From Melieria omissa (Eukaryota > Arthropoda > Insecta > Diptera > Ulidiidae), in the NCBI GenBank assembly GCA_963971225.1, contig OZ020269.1:27507783-27571782 (forward strand): a DNA stretch of 64,000 nucleotides, read 5' to 3'. The position numbers were made by a program, and so were the translations under genes. The notes below the pieces were generated by a model. That model saw nothing but the letters and a program-made list of their open reading frames with translations. It was not told the DNA's origin and did not search any database. Positions within the stretch are counted from its first letter, which is position 1, and every line of letters begins with the position of its first letter. Below are positions 1 through 11,815 of this stretch, in pieces.

Positions 1-61
1 GTCACAAACTATTAATACAGAAAAAAATGTATGTTCCAAAATAATTATTGTAGCAATTATA

Positions 62-804
62 TCAGGTGTACAACTTTGCTCCCGCCGTTTTCCGATAGGT
101 GGCTGTACCGGCTGAGGCTGGTTGAAATACATAGATGGTAATGCCTTTAAAGTGAGTGTGGACAGTGCCTTACGAATTGTCATCGCCGTTTCAGTGACAG
201 TTGTTCTTGTTTTCGTATTATTCACGTTCGAAAATGTCCGTTTATGTGCCCAATTCTCGCCATTTGCGGGAAGTTTTACTTTTCTGTTACAATTCGAAAA
301 AAAAATGCAGCTGAAGCGCATCGAATGCTCTCAGAAACTTACGGTGATGCTGCTCTGAGTGAAAGAACGTGTCGGGAGTGGTTTCAACGTTTTAAAAATG
401 GTGATTTCGATATGACACAGTCATCCTCCAACACGACAATGCTCGGCCTCACGTCGCAAAAGTGGTCAAAAAGTACCTGGAAACGCTGAAATGGGAAGTC
501 TTGCCCCACCCGCCGTATTCCCCAGATGTCGCCCCTTCTGACTTCCACCTATTCCGTTCGATGGCACACGGCCTGGCAGATCAACATTTTCAATCCTTCG
601 AAGAATTGGAAAAATGGATTGCTTCATGGATAGCGTCAAAAGAGGACTCCTTTTTTCGAGCCGGGATCCGAAAATTGCCGGAAAGATGGGAGAAAGTTGT
701 CGCTAGCGACGGACAATACTTTGAATAATACATCTGTAAGCACTTTTTCGCAATAAAGCTTTTAATTTTGAAAAAAAACGGCGGAAGCAAAGTTGTACAC
801 CTGA
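62..804 (+). mobile_element. Internally deleted mariner element (non-autonomous)
   Basis: The element is bounded by near-perfect inverted termini of about 30 bp (left begins TCAGGTGTACAACTTTGC; the right end is its reverse complement with one mismatch) and flanked by TA at 60-61 and 805-806, the mariner/Tc1 target duplication. At 743 bp it is shorter than the roughly 1.3 kb usual for mariner. The interior keeps the start and end of a transposase gene and lacks the middle. It sits inside a TGTGACAA-type degenerate repeat found on both sides. Termini and TA are read directly; non-autonomous status follows from the missing catalytic part. Confidence 0.93.
244..728 (+). pseudogene. Mariner transposase remnant, N- and C-terminal parts joined by a deletion
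   Basis: This was a mariner DDD transposase, which cuts and pastes the element. The first part (to about 415) encodes the N-terminal helix-turn-helix, with AAEAHRMLSETYGDAA and CREWFQRFKNGDF. At about 420 the frame shifts straight into the C-terminal catalytic part, which keeps the second aspartate in QHDNARPH and the third in YSPDVAPSD, spaced as DD34D. The last residues, RWEKVVASDGQYFE, run to a TAA at 726-728. The segment with the first catalytic aspartate is absent, so no active enzyme can be made. An ATG-like start near 244 is not reliable because the 5' part is diverged. Confidence 0.9.
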
Positions 805-805
805 T

Positions 806-1275
806 AGATAATAAAATCACTATTTTGTGTGACAGCAATATGTGTGACAATTGCTACTGTTACACAAAATTATAAAAAAAACATGTCACCACTTCTTGTT
901 TGACCATAACTTATCGAACTACTTGTTCTGTGACAATAACTTTTGTGACAACTATTTATTAGAAATTAAAACAAATTCTTGTGGCAACTATTTGTAATAA
1001 TATGTGCGTATTTGCAATAATATATCTGACCAAAATATATGTGAACATTTTTGAGCTATTTATTTATGTCACAATTATTTATGTCATCTCTACTTTTTTG
1101 ACAATAAATTAAGTGGCAACTGTTTATGTGACAATGTCTATGCAACAGTTGTTTATTGTTTGTGTGACATAATTATTGTGACAAATATTTTTGTGGAACT
1201 GATTATGTGGAAAAATTTCGTGTCACAATAAAAAATGTGACAATGATTTGTGTGACAATAATTCATTTTTTTCTT
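806..1275. repeat. Degenerate TGTGACAA-rich repeat
   Basis: Short units with the core TGTGACAA followed by an AT-rich spacer recur irregularly here (for example near 827, 844, 931, 1128, 1163, 1179, 1238 and 1252). The same motif in reverse form opens the window (GTCACAAACTATT at 1-13), so the mariner at 62-804 appears to have inserted into this array. No reading frame of interest was seen. Confidence 0.55.
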
Positions 1276-2404
1276 TTTTTCTTTATTCTTTCTCTGGGTT
1301 CTTCTGGTTCTTAAACCCAAAACCCTTTTGAACATGCAAAGTAAAATAATGCATGAAAACTTTATTTTTTTATTTTTAAACGCAACACGTATGGTCACTT
1401 TATTTAAAGCAGCTCATCAGCGGCAGCTGAAACGATTAAGTTATATTACTTTCATTATACGAAAAAATTAGCTACAAGGTAAAGCAAGACAGAGATGTAA
1501 TTTTGGCAAAAATCACGAATATTTTGTGCGCTCACATGTGGCGAAATATGCAAGTAAGCACACACACACACACACACATAGGTTGAACACCCAACAAAAC
1601 GCATCAGACGCAGCAGACATGGGTAAATGGGGCTAATAAGGGGATACACGCTGATTTGTAGCGAGTTCAAATTTGCTAGACGGCGCACACAAAAGCCTAA
1701 AGCACACAGTGGCAGACTTAGTGACTCGTCGACTGTCCGTGACAGAGCTGAAATGAAAGGATGTGACTGAAAGAAACGTTCGAAACATAATGTAAGCGGC
1801 AGAAAGTACGTGTCCCACGCACTTTTTTCATAAGCATTTGTATGCTTGTATAAATTTCAGCGAGCGAAACGGTTTGCGTCGAACTGTTGTCAACAGTTGG
1901 CACATTGCTTGTCCAGAGCCCACCATTAAATTTCTCTCATATGTTAGCCAAATATTGAAGATCAAACAAGCAAACTCTTTGTTTAATCGCGCTCACAATA
2001 AGAAGAAGCAAACGTAGTGCAAATTTACATAACATTCAAGAAAGTGGAAATTAAAAAAAAAAAAAATGATTGCAACATGAAAAATAAACTTAGCGCTTGC
2101 AGAAACTTTGATTTAAAGGCGTTCGTGGAGTTTCATGAGCAAAAATTTGAAGGTTTTATAAATTGATGTTTAAAACAACTAACCATTTAGTTTTAGTGGT
2201 TTTTGGTTATTATAGTCCAGAAAGTGTAGATAGGTTTCGATTTTCAACAGTGTACAACAATGTCTGCAAGGACACATGGAAATCCACCAATACTCTTGAA
2301 TGTCACCAAAACCATAAGAAAAACTAGCTGGACTCGGCGGCTTTTCACGCAAGTTTAAAGTCAATTGGCCCTTATTGGGGCTTTCAGAACCCTTTGTTGA
2401 TCGC
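1276..2404. other. Intergenic, no gene recognised; CA microsatellite
   Basis: AT-rich sequence with a (CA)n run at about 1560-1579 and a poly-A run near 2049. Short minus-strand frames lack conserved motifs. Confidence 0.5.
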
Positions 2405-4985
2405 GTCAGTATTTTATGAAAAAATACTTTTCTAATTATTTCCCATTTAAAGTGCTTTCACCGTATTTGTCTATAGACGGATTAAATCATGTTTTCATAT
2501 ACAAAATGTTAACCCATAGTTAACCCTTTCAGATGGGGAATTTGAAAATAAAAACAACAGATAACACATGTCCAATGATTTCTCATTTGAAGTACTTTCA
2601 CCATATTAAATCATGGTTTCATATACAAACTTTTAACCCAGTTAACCCTTTCAGATTTGAATTTTGAAAAAAAAAATTTATTATATTTATTTATTATATT
2701 TATTTCTCGTTCCAGTACTTCGACTAAGTCTGAAGTCAAGAGACTCAACAAATCTTATATTTCCCGTCAAACTTTTAACTTTCATTTCCTTCATTTTTCA
2801 TTCGCTTTAAATTTTCAAAAAAACTAAAAGGCACTTGTCTAATTATTTCTTATTTCGAATGCTTTTACTAAGTTCAAAGTCAAACACCCCATTAAATTAT
2901 GTTTTCCCTACAAACTTTTAACCCATTGTCAACTAAGTTAGATTTTTGATTTTTCAAAAAACTAAAAACACGTCGATATATGTTCTCATTTTAAATGTAT
3001 GCATCATATTTGAGGTCAAAAAACCATTATGTTTTCAAGCAACAAAAACCAAATTAAGTTTCGCCATACAAACTTTTAACTTTTTTATTTGGCCCGGCCA
3101 GACTTAGATTTTCAAAAACACTTGTAAATTATTTTCTCATTTCAAATATTTGCATAACATTTGAGGTCAAAAAACCAACATGTTTAAAAAATAAAATTAA
3201 ATGTTTCTCCATAGAAACTTTTAATCCATCTCTGACTCGGTCGGACTTCGATTTTCAAAAAAATTAAAAACACGAGTTTAATTATTTTTGATTTCAAATG
3301 TTGTCACCAAGTTTGAAGTCAAGTTTGAACGCGTTCATTCATGTTTTTTACAGTTACTCTAAACAAATCCTTAACCCGTCGTTGACCCTTTCACATTTTC
3401 ATTTTCAACAATGTAAAAAATACATATTGAACTATAAACATTAAATTTGATATCGATAGGCTTATTTATTCATTTATTTTCACAGTTTCTGCATACAAAC
3501 TCTTAACCCATAGTCAACCCTTTTAGATTTCGATTTTCGAAAAAATTGAAAAACACTTATGGAATATTTTACATGTGCGAAGTCAAAAACCCCAAAAAAT
3601 CTTGTTTCTCCATACAAACATTTAACCCTTTGTTTACCCCTTTAAGTTTTAATATTCACAAAACTGAAAAACATGTGTTTAATTCTTTTTGATTTCAAAT
3701 GTTTTCACCAGTTTTAAGAACAGTAACCACATTTGTTAACCCATTGTTGACCTCATTTAATTTTGATTTTCGAAAAAATGAAAAATACGTGTAGACTTAT
3801 TTTCAGATTTCGATTTTCGAAAAATTGAAAAACAAGTATAGAACTATTTTACATGTCAAGTGCTTTCATCAAGTTTGAAGTAAAGAAATCCCAAAAATTT
3901 TTTAATACATAATTTTAACCCTTTGTTTACCCCTGTAAGGTCTAATTTTTACAAAACTAAAAAACATGTTTCTAATGATATCTGATTTCAAATGTTTTCA
4001 CCAACTTTTAGATCAATAGTTCCATTGGTTCATGTTTTTTTCCCGTAGTGTTCCCGTATATGAACCTTAACCCATGGTTGACCCCTTTCGATTTATATTT
4101 TCGAAAAACGGAAAAAAGGGGTGTAGAATTATTTTAAATGTTAAGTGCTTTTATCAAGTTTGAAGTCAAAAAGTCCAAAAAATCGTCTTTCTCCATACAC
4201 CTTTTTAACCCTTTGTTTACCCTTTAAGTTCTGATTTTCACTAAAATGAAAAAGTGTCTAATTTTGTCTGATTTCAAATGTTTTCACCAATTTTGAGATC
4301 AATAGGTTCATTTTCTTTTCGTAGTGTTCCCGTATATGAACCTTAACCCATTGTTGACCCCTTTACATTCGATTTAAAAAAAACTGAAAAATACGTGTAG
4401 AATTGTTTTCAGATTTCGATTTTCAAAAAAATTAAAAACAAGTATAGAGTTATTTTACATATTAAGTGCTTTCATCAAGTTTGAAGCCAAAAGGTCCAAA
4501 ACCCTTAATTCTCCATATACACTTTTAACCCTTGGTTAACCAGATAATCATTAGATTTATATATAAAAAATATCAAGTGTTATCACTAGTTTTGAGATCA
4601 GTAACCATATTTGTTCATGTTTTGTTTTTCGTAGTCTTTCCGTATATGAACCTTAACCCATTCTTGACCCCTATACATTCGATTTTCAAAAAACTGAAAA
4701 ATACGTGTAGAATTGTTTTTAGATTTCGATTTTCGAAAAAATTAAAAACAAGTATAGGAGCCAAAAGGTCCAAAACCCTAAATTCTCCATATACACTTTT
4801 AACCCTTGGTTAACCAGATAATCATTAGATTTATATATAAAAAATATCAAGTGTTTTCACTAGTTTTGAGATCAGTAACCATATTTGTTCATGTTTTGTT
4901 TTTCGTAGTCTTTCCCATTGTTAACCCCTTCAGATTTCGATTTTCGAAAAATTTGCAACATGATAGGGCAATCATATTTTACATA
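2405..4985. repeat. Diverged satellite, about 120-180 bp units, dimeric in its later part
   Basis: A unit containing TTTTAACCC, then GTTGACCC or GTTTACCCC, then AGATTTCGATTTTC and AAAAACACGTG recurs at about 2511, 2635, 2935, 3227, 3374, 3506, 3621, 3740, 3911, 4069, 4207, 4345, 4528, 4650, 4801 and 4918. From 3621 on two variants alternate strictly: type A (CTTTGTTTACCCC or CTTGGTTAACCAG) and type B (CATTGTTGACCCC). The last two A copies (4528, 4801) are almost identical with a 273-bp period, so the right end expanded most recently. Open frames at 4532-4997 are by-products of the repeat. Confidence 0.85.
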
Positions 4986-4998
4986 CGTTGTTGGTAAT

Positions 4999-5220
4999 CT
5001 TCGTCGAATCGACGAAGTCGTATTCAACTCCGATTTTCGGAATAACTAGAAATCGTATAAACTCCAACTTCATTCTATAATTTTTAGACATGTTTTTATA
5101 AATAATTCGCACAATGAAGCGCATCGCCAACGAAGATCACACAAAAAGAGAAAGCAATCAAATCGAAGAATAAGTAAATAAATTTGAAGAAATGTATTTC
5201 GTGTTCGTCGAATCGACGAA
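4999..5220. repeat. Pair of identical dyads about 205 bp apart
   Basis: CTTCGTCGAATCGACGAAG at 4999-5017 is a perfect inverted repeat (9-bp arms, one central base). The same core, TTCGTCGAATCGACGAA, recurs at 5204-5220. The segment between is AT-rich and non-coding. The dyads lie at the right edge of the satellite. They could be protein-binding sites or the ends of a small element; the sequence alone does not decide. Confidence 0.6.
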
Positions 5221-5224
5221 AGTT

Positions 5225-6600
5225 ACCCTTCTAGGGTTAACTAAAGTTTCTTCATAGAACACTTTAACTCATGTTTGGCCTTTTTAGATCCCAAATTTCA
5301 AAAAATCCCATAAGTAAATTGCACTCATATTACAAATTTTTATTTCTATTACTTAGTTTAAGCCAATTTAAAGACAATTCGCTGTGGCATAGTTTTAGGC
5401 TGAATTAAATATTTGTCCCATTAGTTGCTGAAAGCATCTAACGTCATTAGGTGGATGTCAAAGTTTAAACGAATACATGAAATCCGATCCGCGCGTGCAC
5501 AATGGACGACTGTAAATGGCCAAACTGCGTAGGCGGAAGAAGAAGCAGAACAGAACGGCAAAGTGGACAAGGAAAGATAGCGAACGACCTTTTCAATGAC
5601 CTGCCATCACACTGAGTTGGGTACACAAAATCAGTGGAATTTCCTAAATTATTACACAGCTCAAGCTGACCCGGGGTTGTCATAGGCGCGCACGCAAAAT
5701 CCACTCAAGCGATTTAGTTGGACATAATCGTAGAATTTAGCAAATCTGTCATTCTTGTTTTCTATAATTTATTTTTATCGTTTCGCCCAAGTTTTGCTAT
5801 TTGATTGTTTTTGTGTACATTTCCACTATTTGCGAGCAACGATGTGTTAAGCTTTGCGGTGGCTGCTATTATGGAAATTTTGTTGCAAGTTCATCCCAAT
5901 ATTGAAATTATTCACCGGATGGGTGCGACAGCGCAGCAAAAAGCGTTGGTTTTATTATCAGCGAAAATTTTTGCGCAGCTGCGTGAGGCGTTTATTTGTG
6001 AGTTCGCGTTACATAAATTTGTGTGCGTGTGTGTGTTGCCATAGTGTCTGTATGCGCATAAATAGGAATAAAAAAAATTGGCTCATTTTGGCGTATTTTA
6101 ATTAGCGCAGATACGCAGCGCGTCACGGACCAGTGACCGGTCGAAGCCACTGCTGGAGCGTGTCGCAGGAACCAACGCAGCTGCTGGAACCGACTCATTA
6201 CAGCCAACACAGCGGCTTCTGAAAAACACAACATCAGCAACAACGCACAGCACATTCTGGTGTCCGTCCGTCCGCTTGTAGCGTCACTGCCTGGTTCGCA
6301 CTTCCGCTGGCCGCAGATGGCCACCGCTGCTCATTGTCTGCTCATAACCGTTGTTAACATGTAATGTCGTTAACATTTAATGTCAACAACAGTTGTGCGG
6401 CACCCAATCTACACTTAGTTGTTACCATTATTGACTTTCCTATGTAAAAGCCAAAGCGATGTTGGTTTTTTTGTGTGGCTGACAAAAGTTACTGAACCGA
6501 TGTTGAAAAGAAGATATTAAAAGATTTTGTGTTTGTATCAAACTAACATAAATTATATGAAATTACCTATGCCCAACTTCGATATAGTAACAGTACTTTT
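5225..6600. other. Intergenic, no gene recognised
   Basis: Mixed-composition sequence. A minus-strand frame at 5992-6324 and plus-strand frames at 5805-6105 lack an ATG or conserved motifs. The 6110-6340 stretch is GC-richer than its surroundings and contains short GCAGC/CAAC runs, but nothing specific was recognised. Confidence 0.4.
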
Positions 6601-6689
6601 TAGCTATTAAAACAAGAAGTCAGGGCCCACTGTCGCACATTCTAAGATTCACCAAAGCGACGGATTGACTAAAAGAGATCTCGAGTCTC

Positions 6690-7080
6690 TCGGAGACTTC
6701 GTGTCAAGGGTTGCCCAGTGAAGGCCACAGAAAGAATGACTCAAGAGTGGGGCTCGCCAGATTTTCTCCAAGTGGCAGCGAGCCCGGACTTTTGGGAGTC
6801 AAGACACTCCCAACAATATATAAAAGTACCAAAGTCAGGACCAGAAAGATTACTATAGCGGTAAGAGGTGAGCCACAGAATCACAAAACATTGGGGCTGG
6901 CTAGATTTTCTCCCAGTAGTAGCAAACCCGATCTTTCGTGAGTCAAAGGGAAGATAATAGTTGAGATAAAATGGACAGTAAGTCTACGTGCCTGTGTCCA
7001 TGGAAACTCCCAACAATTTACAAAAATACTTAAGTCATGACCCAAAAATCCCTTCGGCGATAAGCGGTGAGTCGCTGAGT
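6690..7080 (+). repeat. Two-copy degenerate tandem repeat
   Basis: A unit with GCCACAGAA, then GGGGCTCGCCAGATTTTCTC, then GAGTCAA, then ACTCCCAACAATATA, then GCGGTAAGAGGTGAG occurs at about 6722-6870 and again, diverged and with a 50-bp insertion, at about 6870-7072. This is direct repeat structure with no recognised family. The open frame at 6711-6941 only follows the repeat. Confidence 0.6.
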
Positions 7081-7081
7081 A

Positions 7082-7855
7082 ATTTTTCTAACATTACCCT
7101 ATAAACCCAGGTTTCTTTAGCATAAAAAGATAATTTATGTCATCAAATTGTTACATAATTTTTAAACTTTTCAACTTTTCATAAAACATCTTGAAAATTT
7201 AATTACAAAATCAATGTTAGCAAAGCTGTGCGTAACGAACCTCGAGCTGTTGCTCACTAGTTGCAAAATTCTATTGTTGTGGCTGTAGTGATTTCCATGC
7301 GAATGCTTTTCCCAGCTGTTCGTCAAAGCAGGTTAATTATGATTTTGTGGCTCTTTTCCTCTCCATTCCTTGTGGCTCAGTTCCAACAGCTGGTTACAAG
7401 GCCGTTTGTGCACTTACAGCCGCTTAATTCACGTGAATTCACTTTAAGATTGCCGCTCTGTTTTTTGTGACTGTAATTTATGCACGAAATTAATTGAACT
7501 TTTACAAAGAAAAGTTGTTGCTTTGCTTGTTTTGTAGCCGTTAACAGGCAATGGCTCAATAATTTTGATTCAACGCTTGAAAAGTTGCAAAACGAGTTCA
7601 GCAAAAGCATCAAACAAGTTTGTACAAAGTTTATGAAAATTTGTAATTATTATTTCATTATGTTGACAAATTCATGTTTTTAAGGGTTATTAAGTGGAAA
7701 ATTTTGTAATTGAGCTGTTAAAAGCGGAAGAACTATAGGTGTAGTAAATAGGTGTAGTAAATAGAAATCCATTATGTTTTCAATAGATTTATTTTGTAAT
7801 CTATATCTCGCATTATATAAATGCGATCGAGTTACGTTTACGTTAGTTAGCTGGC
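7082..7855. other. Intergenic, no gene recognised
   Basis: AT-rich sequence with no transposon terminus, conserved domain or RNA gene seen. A short local duplication (AGGTGTAGTAAATAG, about 7738-7763) is present. Confidence 0.4.
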
Positions 7856-7856
7856 G

Positions 7857-9262
7857 TCAGAAAAATAAGATTTCGTACTATAAATACTTTTCAGACAGTT
7901 TTGTGATTGCAAGACTCAAATGTGTTTGAGCCCATCCGAAAGACAAGATTTTGTACTAAAAAAAAAAATTCAGACAGTTTTTGATTGCTTGACTCCAATT
8001 GGTTTAAGCTTGTTAAAAGTAAAGATTTCGTACTAAAAAACTTCTCAGACAGTTTTCTGATTGCTCGGTTGAAATTAATTTGAGCCCATCAGAAAGTCAA
8101 GATTTCGTACTTAAAATACTTTTCAGACAGTGTTGTAATTGCTCGATTCAATTTTGTTTGGGCCCATCAGAAAGACAAGATTTCGTATAAAATAATCTTT
8201 TCAGAGAGTTTTTTGATTGCTAAACTCAAATTAGTTTGAGCGCATCAGAAAGACAAGATTTTGTGTTTAAAAAGCATCTCTGACAGTTTTGTGATTGCTT
8301 GACTCAAATTAGTTTGAGCGCATCAGAAAGACAAGATTTTGTGTTTAAAAAACATCTCTGACAGTTTTGTGATTGCTTGACTCAAATTAGTTTGAGCGCA
8401 TCAGAAAGACAAGATTTTGTGTTAAAAAAACATCTCTGACAGTTTTGTGATTGCTTGACTCAAATTAGTTTGAGCCCATCAGAAAGGCAAGATTTAGTAC
8501 TAAGCAAAACTTCTCAGTCAGATTTGTGATTGTGATTGAAACTCAATTTTGTTTCAGCTCATCAGAAAGTCTAGATTTCGTACTTAAAATACTTTTGAGA
8601 CAGTTTTGAAATTGCTCGACTTAGATTGGTTTGAGCCCATCAGAAAGACAAGATTTCGTACAAAAAACTTCTTAGACGGGTTTGTGATTGCTGGACTCAA
8701 TTTTTTTTTGAGCGCATCAGAAAGACAAGATTTCGTACTAAAAAAAACTTCTCAGACAATTTTGTGATGGCTTGACTTAAATTAGTTTGAACCCATCAGA
8801 AACAAAAGATTTCGTGTTTAAAAGACTTTTCAGACAGTTTTGTAATTCCTTGACTCAGTGTTGTTTGAGCGCATCAGAAAGACAACATTTCGTGCATAAA
8901 AACTTTTCAGACAGTTTTGTGATTGCTTGACTCAAATTAGTTTGAGCGCATCAGAAAGACAAGATTTTGTGTTTAAAAAACATCTCTGACAGTTTTGTGA
9001 TTGCTTGACTCAAATTAGTTTGAGCCCATCAGGAAGTCAAGATTTTGTGTTTAAAAGACTTTTGAGACAGTTTTGTAATTCCTTGACTCAATGTTGTTTG
9101 AGCGCATCAGAAAGACAAAATTTCGTACATAAAAACTTTTCAGACAGTTTTGTGATTGCTTGACACAAATTAGTTGGAGCGCATCAGAAAGACAATATTT
9201 CGTACCAAAGAACTTTCCAGACAGTTTTATGATTGCTTGACTCGAATTAACTTGAGCGTGCA
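7857..9262. repeat. 79-bp satellite, about 18 copies
   Basis: The monomer reads GACAGTTTTGTGATTGCTTG, then an ACTCAAATTAGTTTGAGC palindrome-like block, then GCATCAGAAAGACAAGATTT, then a variable CGTACTAAAAAACTT or TGTGTTTAAAAAACATCT tail. Starts at 8281, 8360 and 8438 give a period of 78-79 bp. Three adjacent monomers (8221-8480) are nearly identical and a further near-identical one lies at 8918-9010, so local amplification and longer-range copying both occurred. Reading frames here are artefacts. Confidence 0.93.
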
Positions 9263-9797
9263 TCAAATTTGAACATCAACAAAGTAAAATAAACCTTATT
9301 TGACAGCTTTCCTAAAGAAAGACAAAAAGAACCAATCAGGCAACTGAAAAGCGTGGATAGTGTTTATAGTCTTGACACTGTAATAGGCAGTCTTGAAAAA
9401 TTTTGGTTTCTTTTTGAGCATTTTTATGTTAAAGATGCATCAAGCTCTGAAAAATTGTCGAAAATGACAATAAAATCATTGAAAGCGTCGAGTAAAACGG
9501 AAGCAGCAAGCACTGCTTTGATTGTCCAAGAGCTGAACATTGCCTTAAAAACCCCTTTGAAACATCTTGAAGTGGCACAAGAATCGGTGGCCAAGCCAGG
9601 ATTGATGAGTAGGAAGGTTTTACTGTATGTTTGTTGAGATTGACCAACTTGAGGTTACCAAACTTTTAACTCACTAACTGACTAACTTTCTATAAAAGAT
9701 ACATAATAGAATTTTCTTTCAAATGGCAACAAGTTGTCAAACAAAATTGTGCATGTTTGACCTAAATCGAATCAATCTGACTATGAAAATTAAAACC
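9263..9797. other. Intergenic; 94-codon frame of unknown status
   Basis: A plus-strand frame at 9353-9637 (GTG start, no ATG) encodes a 94-residue, Lys/Ser-rich, non-repetitive sequence with no motif I recognise. It may be chance or part of a decayed element. The rest is AT-rich. Confidence 0.3.
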
Positions 9798-10646
9798 TCA
9801 TATTTCATGTAAAAATAATTGAGGAAGCAATTCGAAGCCCAATTCATGCATTTTTGCCATCGTTTTCATCGACTTGTGACACGGAGCATTGTCTTGGTTA
9901 AACAACACTTTTTTCTTCTTCATATGGGGCCGCTTAATCGCGATTTCTTCTTTCAAACGTTCCAACAACGCTATATAATAGTCGCTATTGATTGTTTTCC
10001 CTTTCTCAAGATAGTCGATGAATATTATTCCGTGCACATCCCAAAATACTGACGCCATAACCTTGCCAGCCGATGTTTGTGCCTTTGGACGCTTTGGGCG
10101 GCTTTCACCGGTTGCATGCCACTAAGCAGACTGCCGATTTGACTCTGGAGTGAAATGGTGGATCCATGTTTTATCCATTGTGATGTACCGACGCAAAAAC
10201 TCCGACTTGTTGCGCGTAAACATGTCCAAACAGCTCTTTGAATCATCGATTCGTTGTTGTTTTTGCTCCGGTGTGAGCAAACGCGGCACCCATTTCGAAA
10301 ACACCTTTTTCATAACCAAATGTTCGTGTATTATGGTGTGTACACTGCCTGCTGATATCTTTAGAATGTCAGCAATCTCCCCCACTTTCACTTTACGGTC
10401 GGACATAATGATTTTCAGTGTTTTTTCAACGTTTTCCGGAATAACAGCGTCATTTGGCCGTCCAGTAGATGGAATGTCATCGGTGTCTGTACGACCACGT
10501 TTGAATTCGGCATACCAATAACAAATGGTTCTTTTTGATGGAGCAGAGTCCGAATAATGTTTTTCAAGCCATTCCTGGCATTGAACAGTATTTTTTTTCA
10601 TTAAAAAACAATGATAAATCAGCACACGGAATTGCTTTGAATTCAT
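9798..10646 (-). pseudogene. Mariner transposase pseudogene, one in-frame stop and truncated 3' end
   Basis: A mariner-family DDD transposase read on the minus strand from an ATG at 10646. The N-terminal helix-turn-helix (QFRVLIYHCFL, then KRTICYWYAEFKRG) is followed by a linker with GRPNDAVIPENVEKTL and a second HTH (ADILKISAGSVHTIIHEHL). The first catalytic aspartate is in TMDKTWIHHF and the second in NQDNAPCHKS. A TAG at 10122-10124 interrupts an otherwise continuous frame, which then runs through MASVFWDVHGIIFIDYLEKG. The protein ends abruptly after HELGFELLP, so the part with the third aspartate is missing. It belongs to a different mariner lineage from the element at 62-804. The family call is solid; inactivity follows from stop and truncation. 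Confidence 0.93.
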
Positions 10647-11699
10647 TTTTTTTGAAAACTCAAAAGTAGTGTCACTTAAAGCACTGTAACTTGTAAACTA
10701 ATGGTCGGATTGACATATAATTTTGACATTAAGCCTAAAAAGGTTCACAATTTCGAAACAAAATATTGATTTAGTATTAGTGCCGCCATCTATGTGTCAG
10801 TCACACACATTATTGAACGAAGTGTTATGTCTTGTTAGTTGATTTGTAAGAAACTATGTTATTTCTAGTATTAACGACAACGCCTTAAAAGTTCATATTA
10901 TTCAAATTTAAGGCGCAATCGCCATGGCATTTTAAGCCGCATAAAAATAAATAATAAAAATATATTGAAAGGGTGGAATGTCATAAATGCAATAAAGTTC
11001 AAATCGCGTGATTAAAGTTTATTGGTTCAGAAATTATTCAAAAATAGAAGAAAGAAAAGGTCAAGGAAAACCAACAAATAAGTGACACGCAAAAGTTTTG
11101 CTAAAACTCTTAATTAATTAAGTATAAAAATACTATTTGCGTATTCAAAATCTGCAAATCTGAAATTCCTTAGAACCATTTTCAAAGGCAGAAATAGCTT
11201 TTTGCTATTGTTCAGTGTTGTAATCTCCTTATGATAAAATTTTTTATAAGTTTATTTATTATTATTTTTATTGATTACATTTTTAAAATCCACTTTTGTT
11301 TGCAAATAATTTATGTTAATTTTTTAAATTACAGTGGCTGTAATATAGAAAATATTTGTAAAAAAATATTCGTAAAATTGCTTGAAGTTTATTTGACTGA
11401 ACGCCAAATTATGCAAATTTCTATGATGCGAATTTAAATGGTCTGAATTTGAAGCGCGTAAATGTTGCTGGAATTTATGTGAATAGATGAAAACAACAAT
11501 GCAACAACAGCGAACAGCAAATGGTAATGCGGCAAAATCGCAAAAGTTTGCGCACAACTTTGTTAAATGCATAAATTTTCGGGCACTCGGTCACGTGTGC
11601 TTCGTTATTGAATGTGTGTGTGGGAAAGTTGAAGTAACAGCGTATTAACTCTGAAGCCACGGCAAAAAACATGTTGCACGCGGCGGTGCCAGGGGATCT
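10647..11699. other. Mariner 5' flank, then AT-rich intergenic DNA
   Basis: 10647 to about 10830 is probably the untranslated end of the minus-strand mariner, but no matching terminus survives on the other side. From about 10830 to 11699 the sequence is AT-rich, with no gene, element end or conserved motif recognised. Confidence 0.4.
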
Positions 11700-11815
11700 A
11701 CGGCGAAGAAGAAAGAAGACCCTGGAAGGATCAAGTTGAGGAAGCCACATTATCTCTTGGGGTGACCAACTTTTGGGGCACGCCATCATCCAGTAAGGAG
11801 TTTTTATGCCCATTT
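11700..11815 (+). mobile_element. LINE-like ORF2 tail fragment (uncertain)
   Basis: One plus frame reads RRPWKDQVEEATLSLGVTNF, which resembles the R-rich, W-x-D-Q-V-E-E-x-L-x-x-L-G-V-x-N-W C-terminal signature common in insect non-LTR retrotransposon proteins. Only about 35 codons are readable and no other domain adjoins it, so the clade cannot be named. Confidence 0.45.

Noticed and set aside
4532..4997. Two frames starting with the same about 40 residues
   Set aside because: The similarity reflects the 273-bp satellite duplication, not a gene family.
5992..6324. 110-codon minus frame with a hydrophobic, signal-like stretch
   Set aside because: GTG start, the hydrophobic stretch is internal, and the downstream part reads a CA microsatellite.
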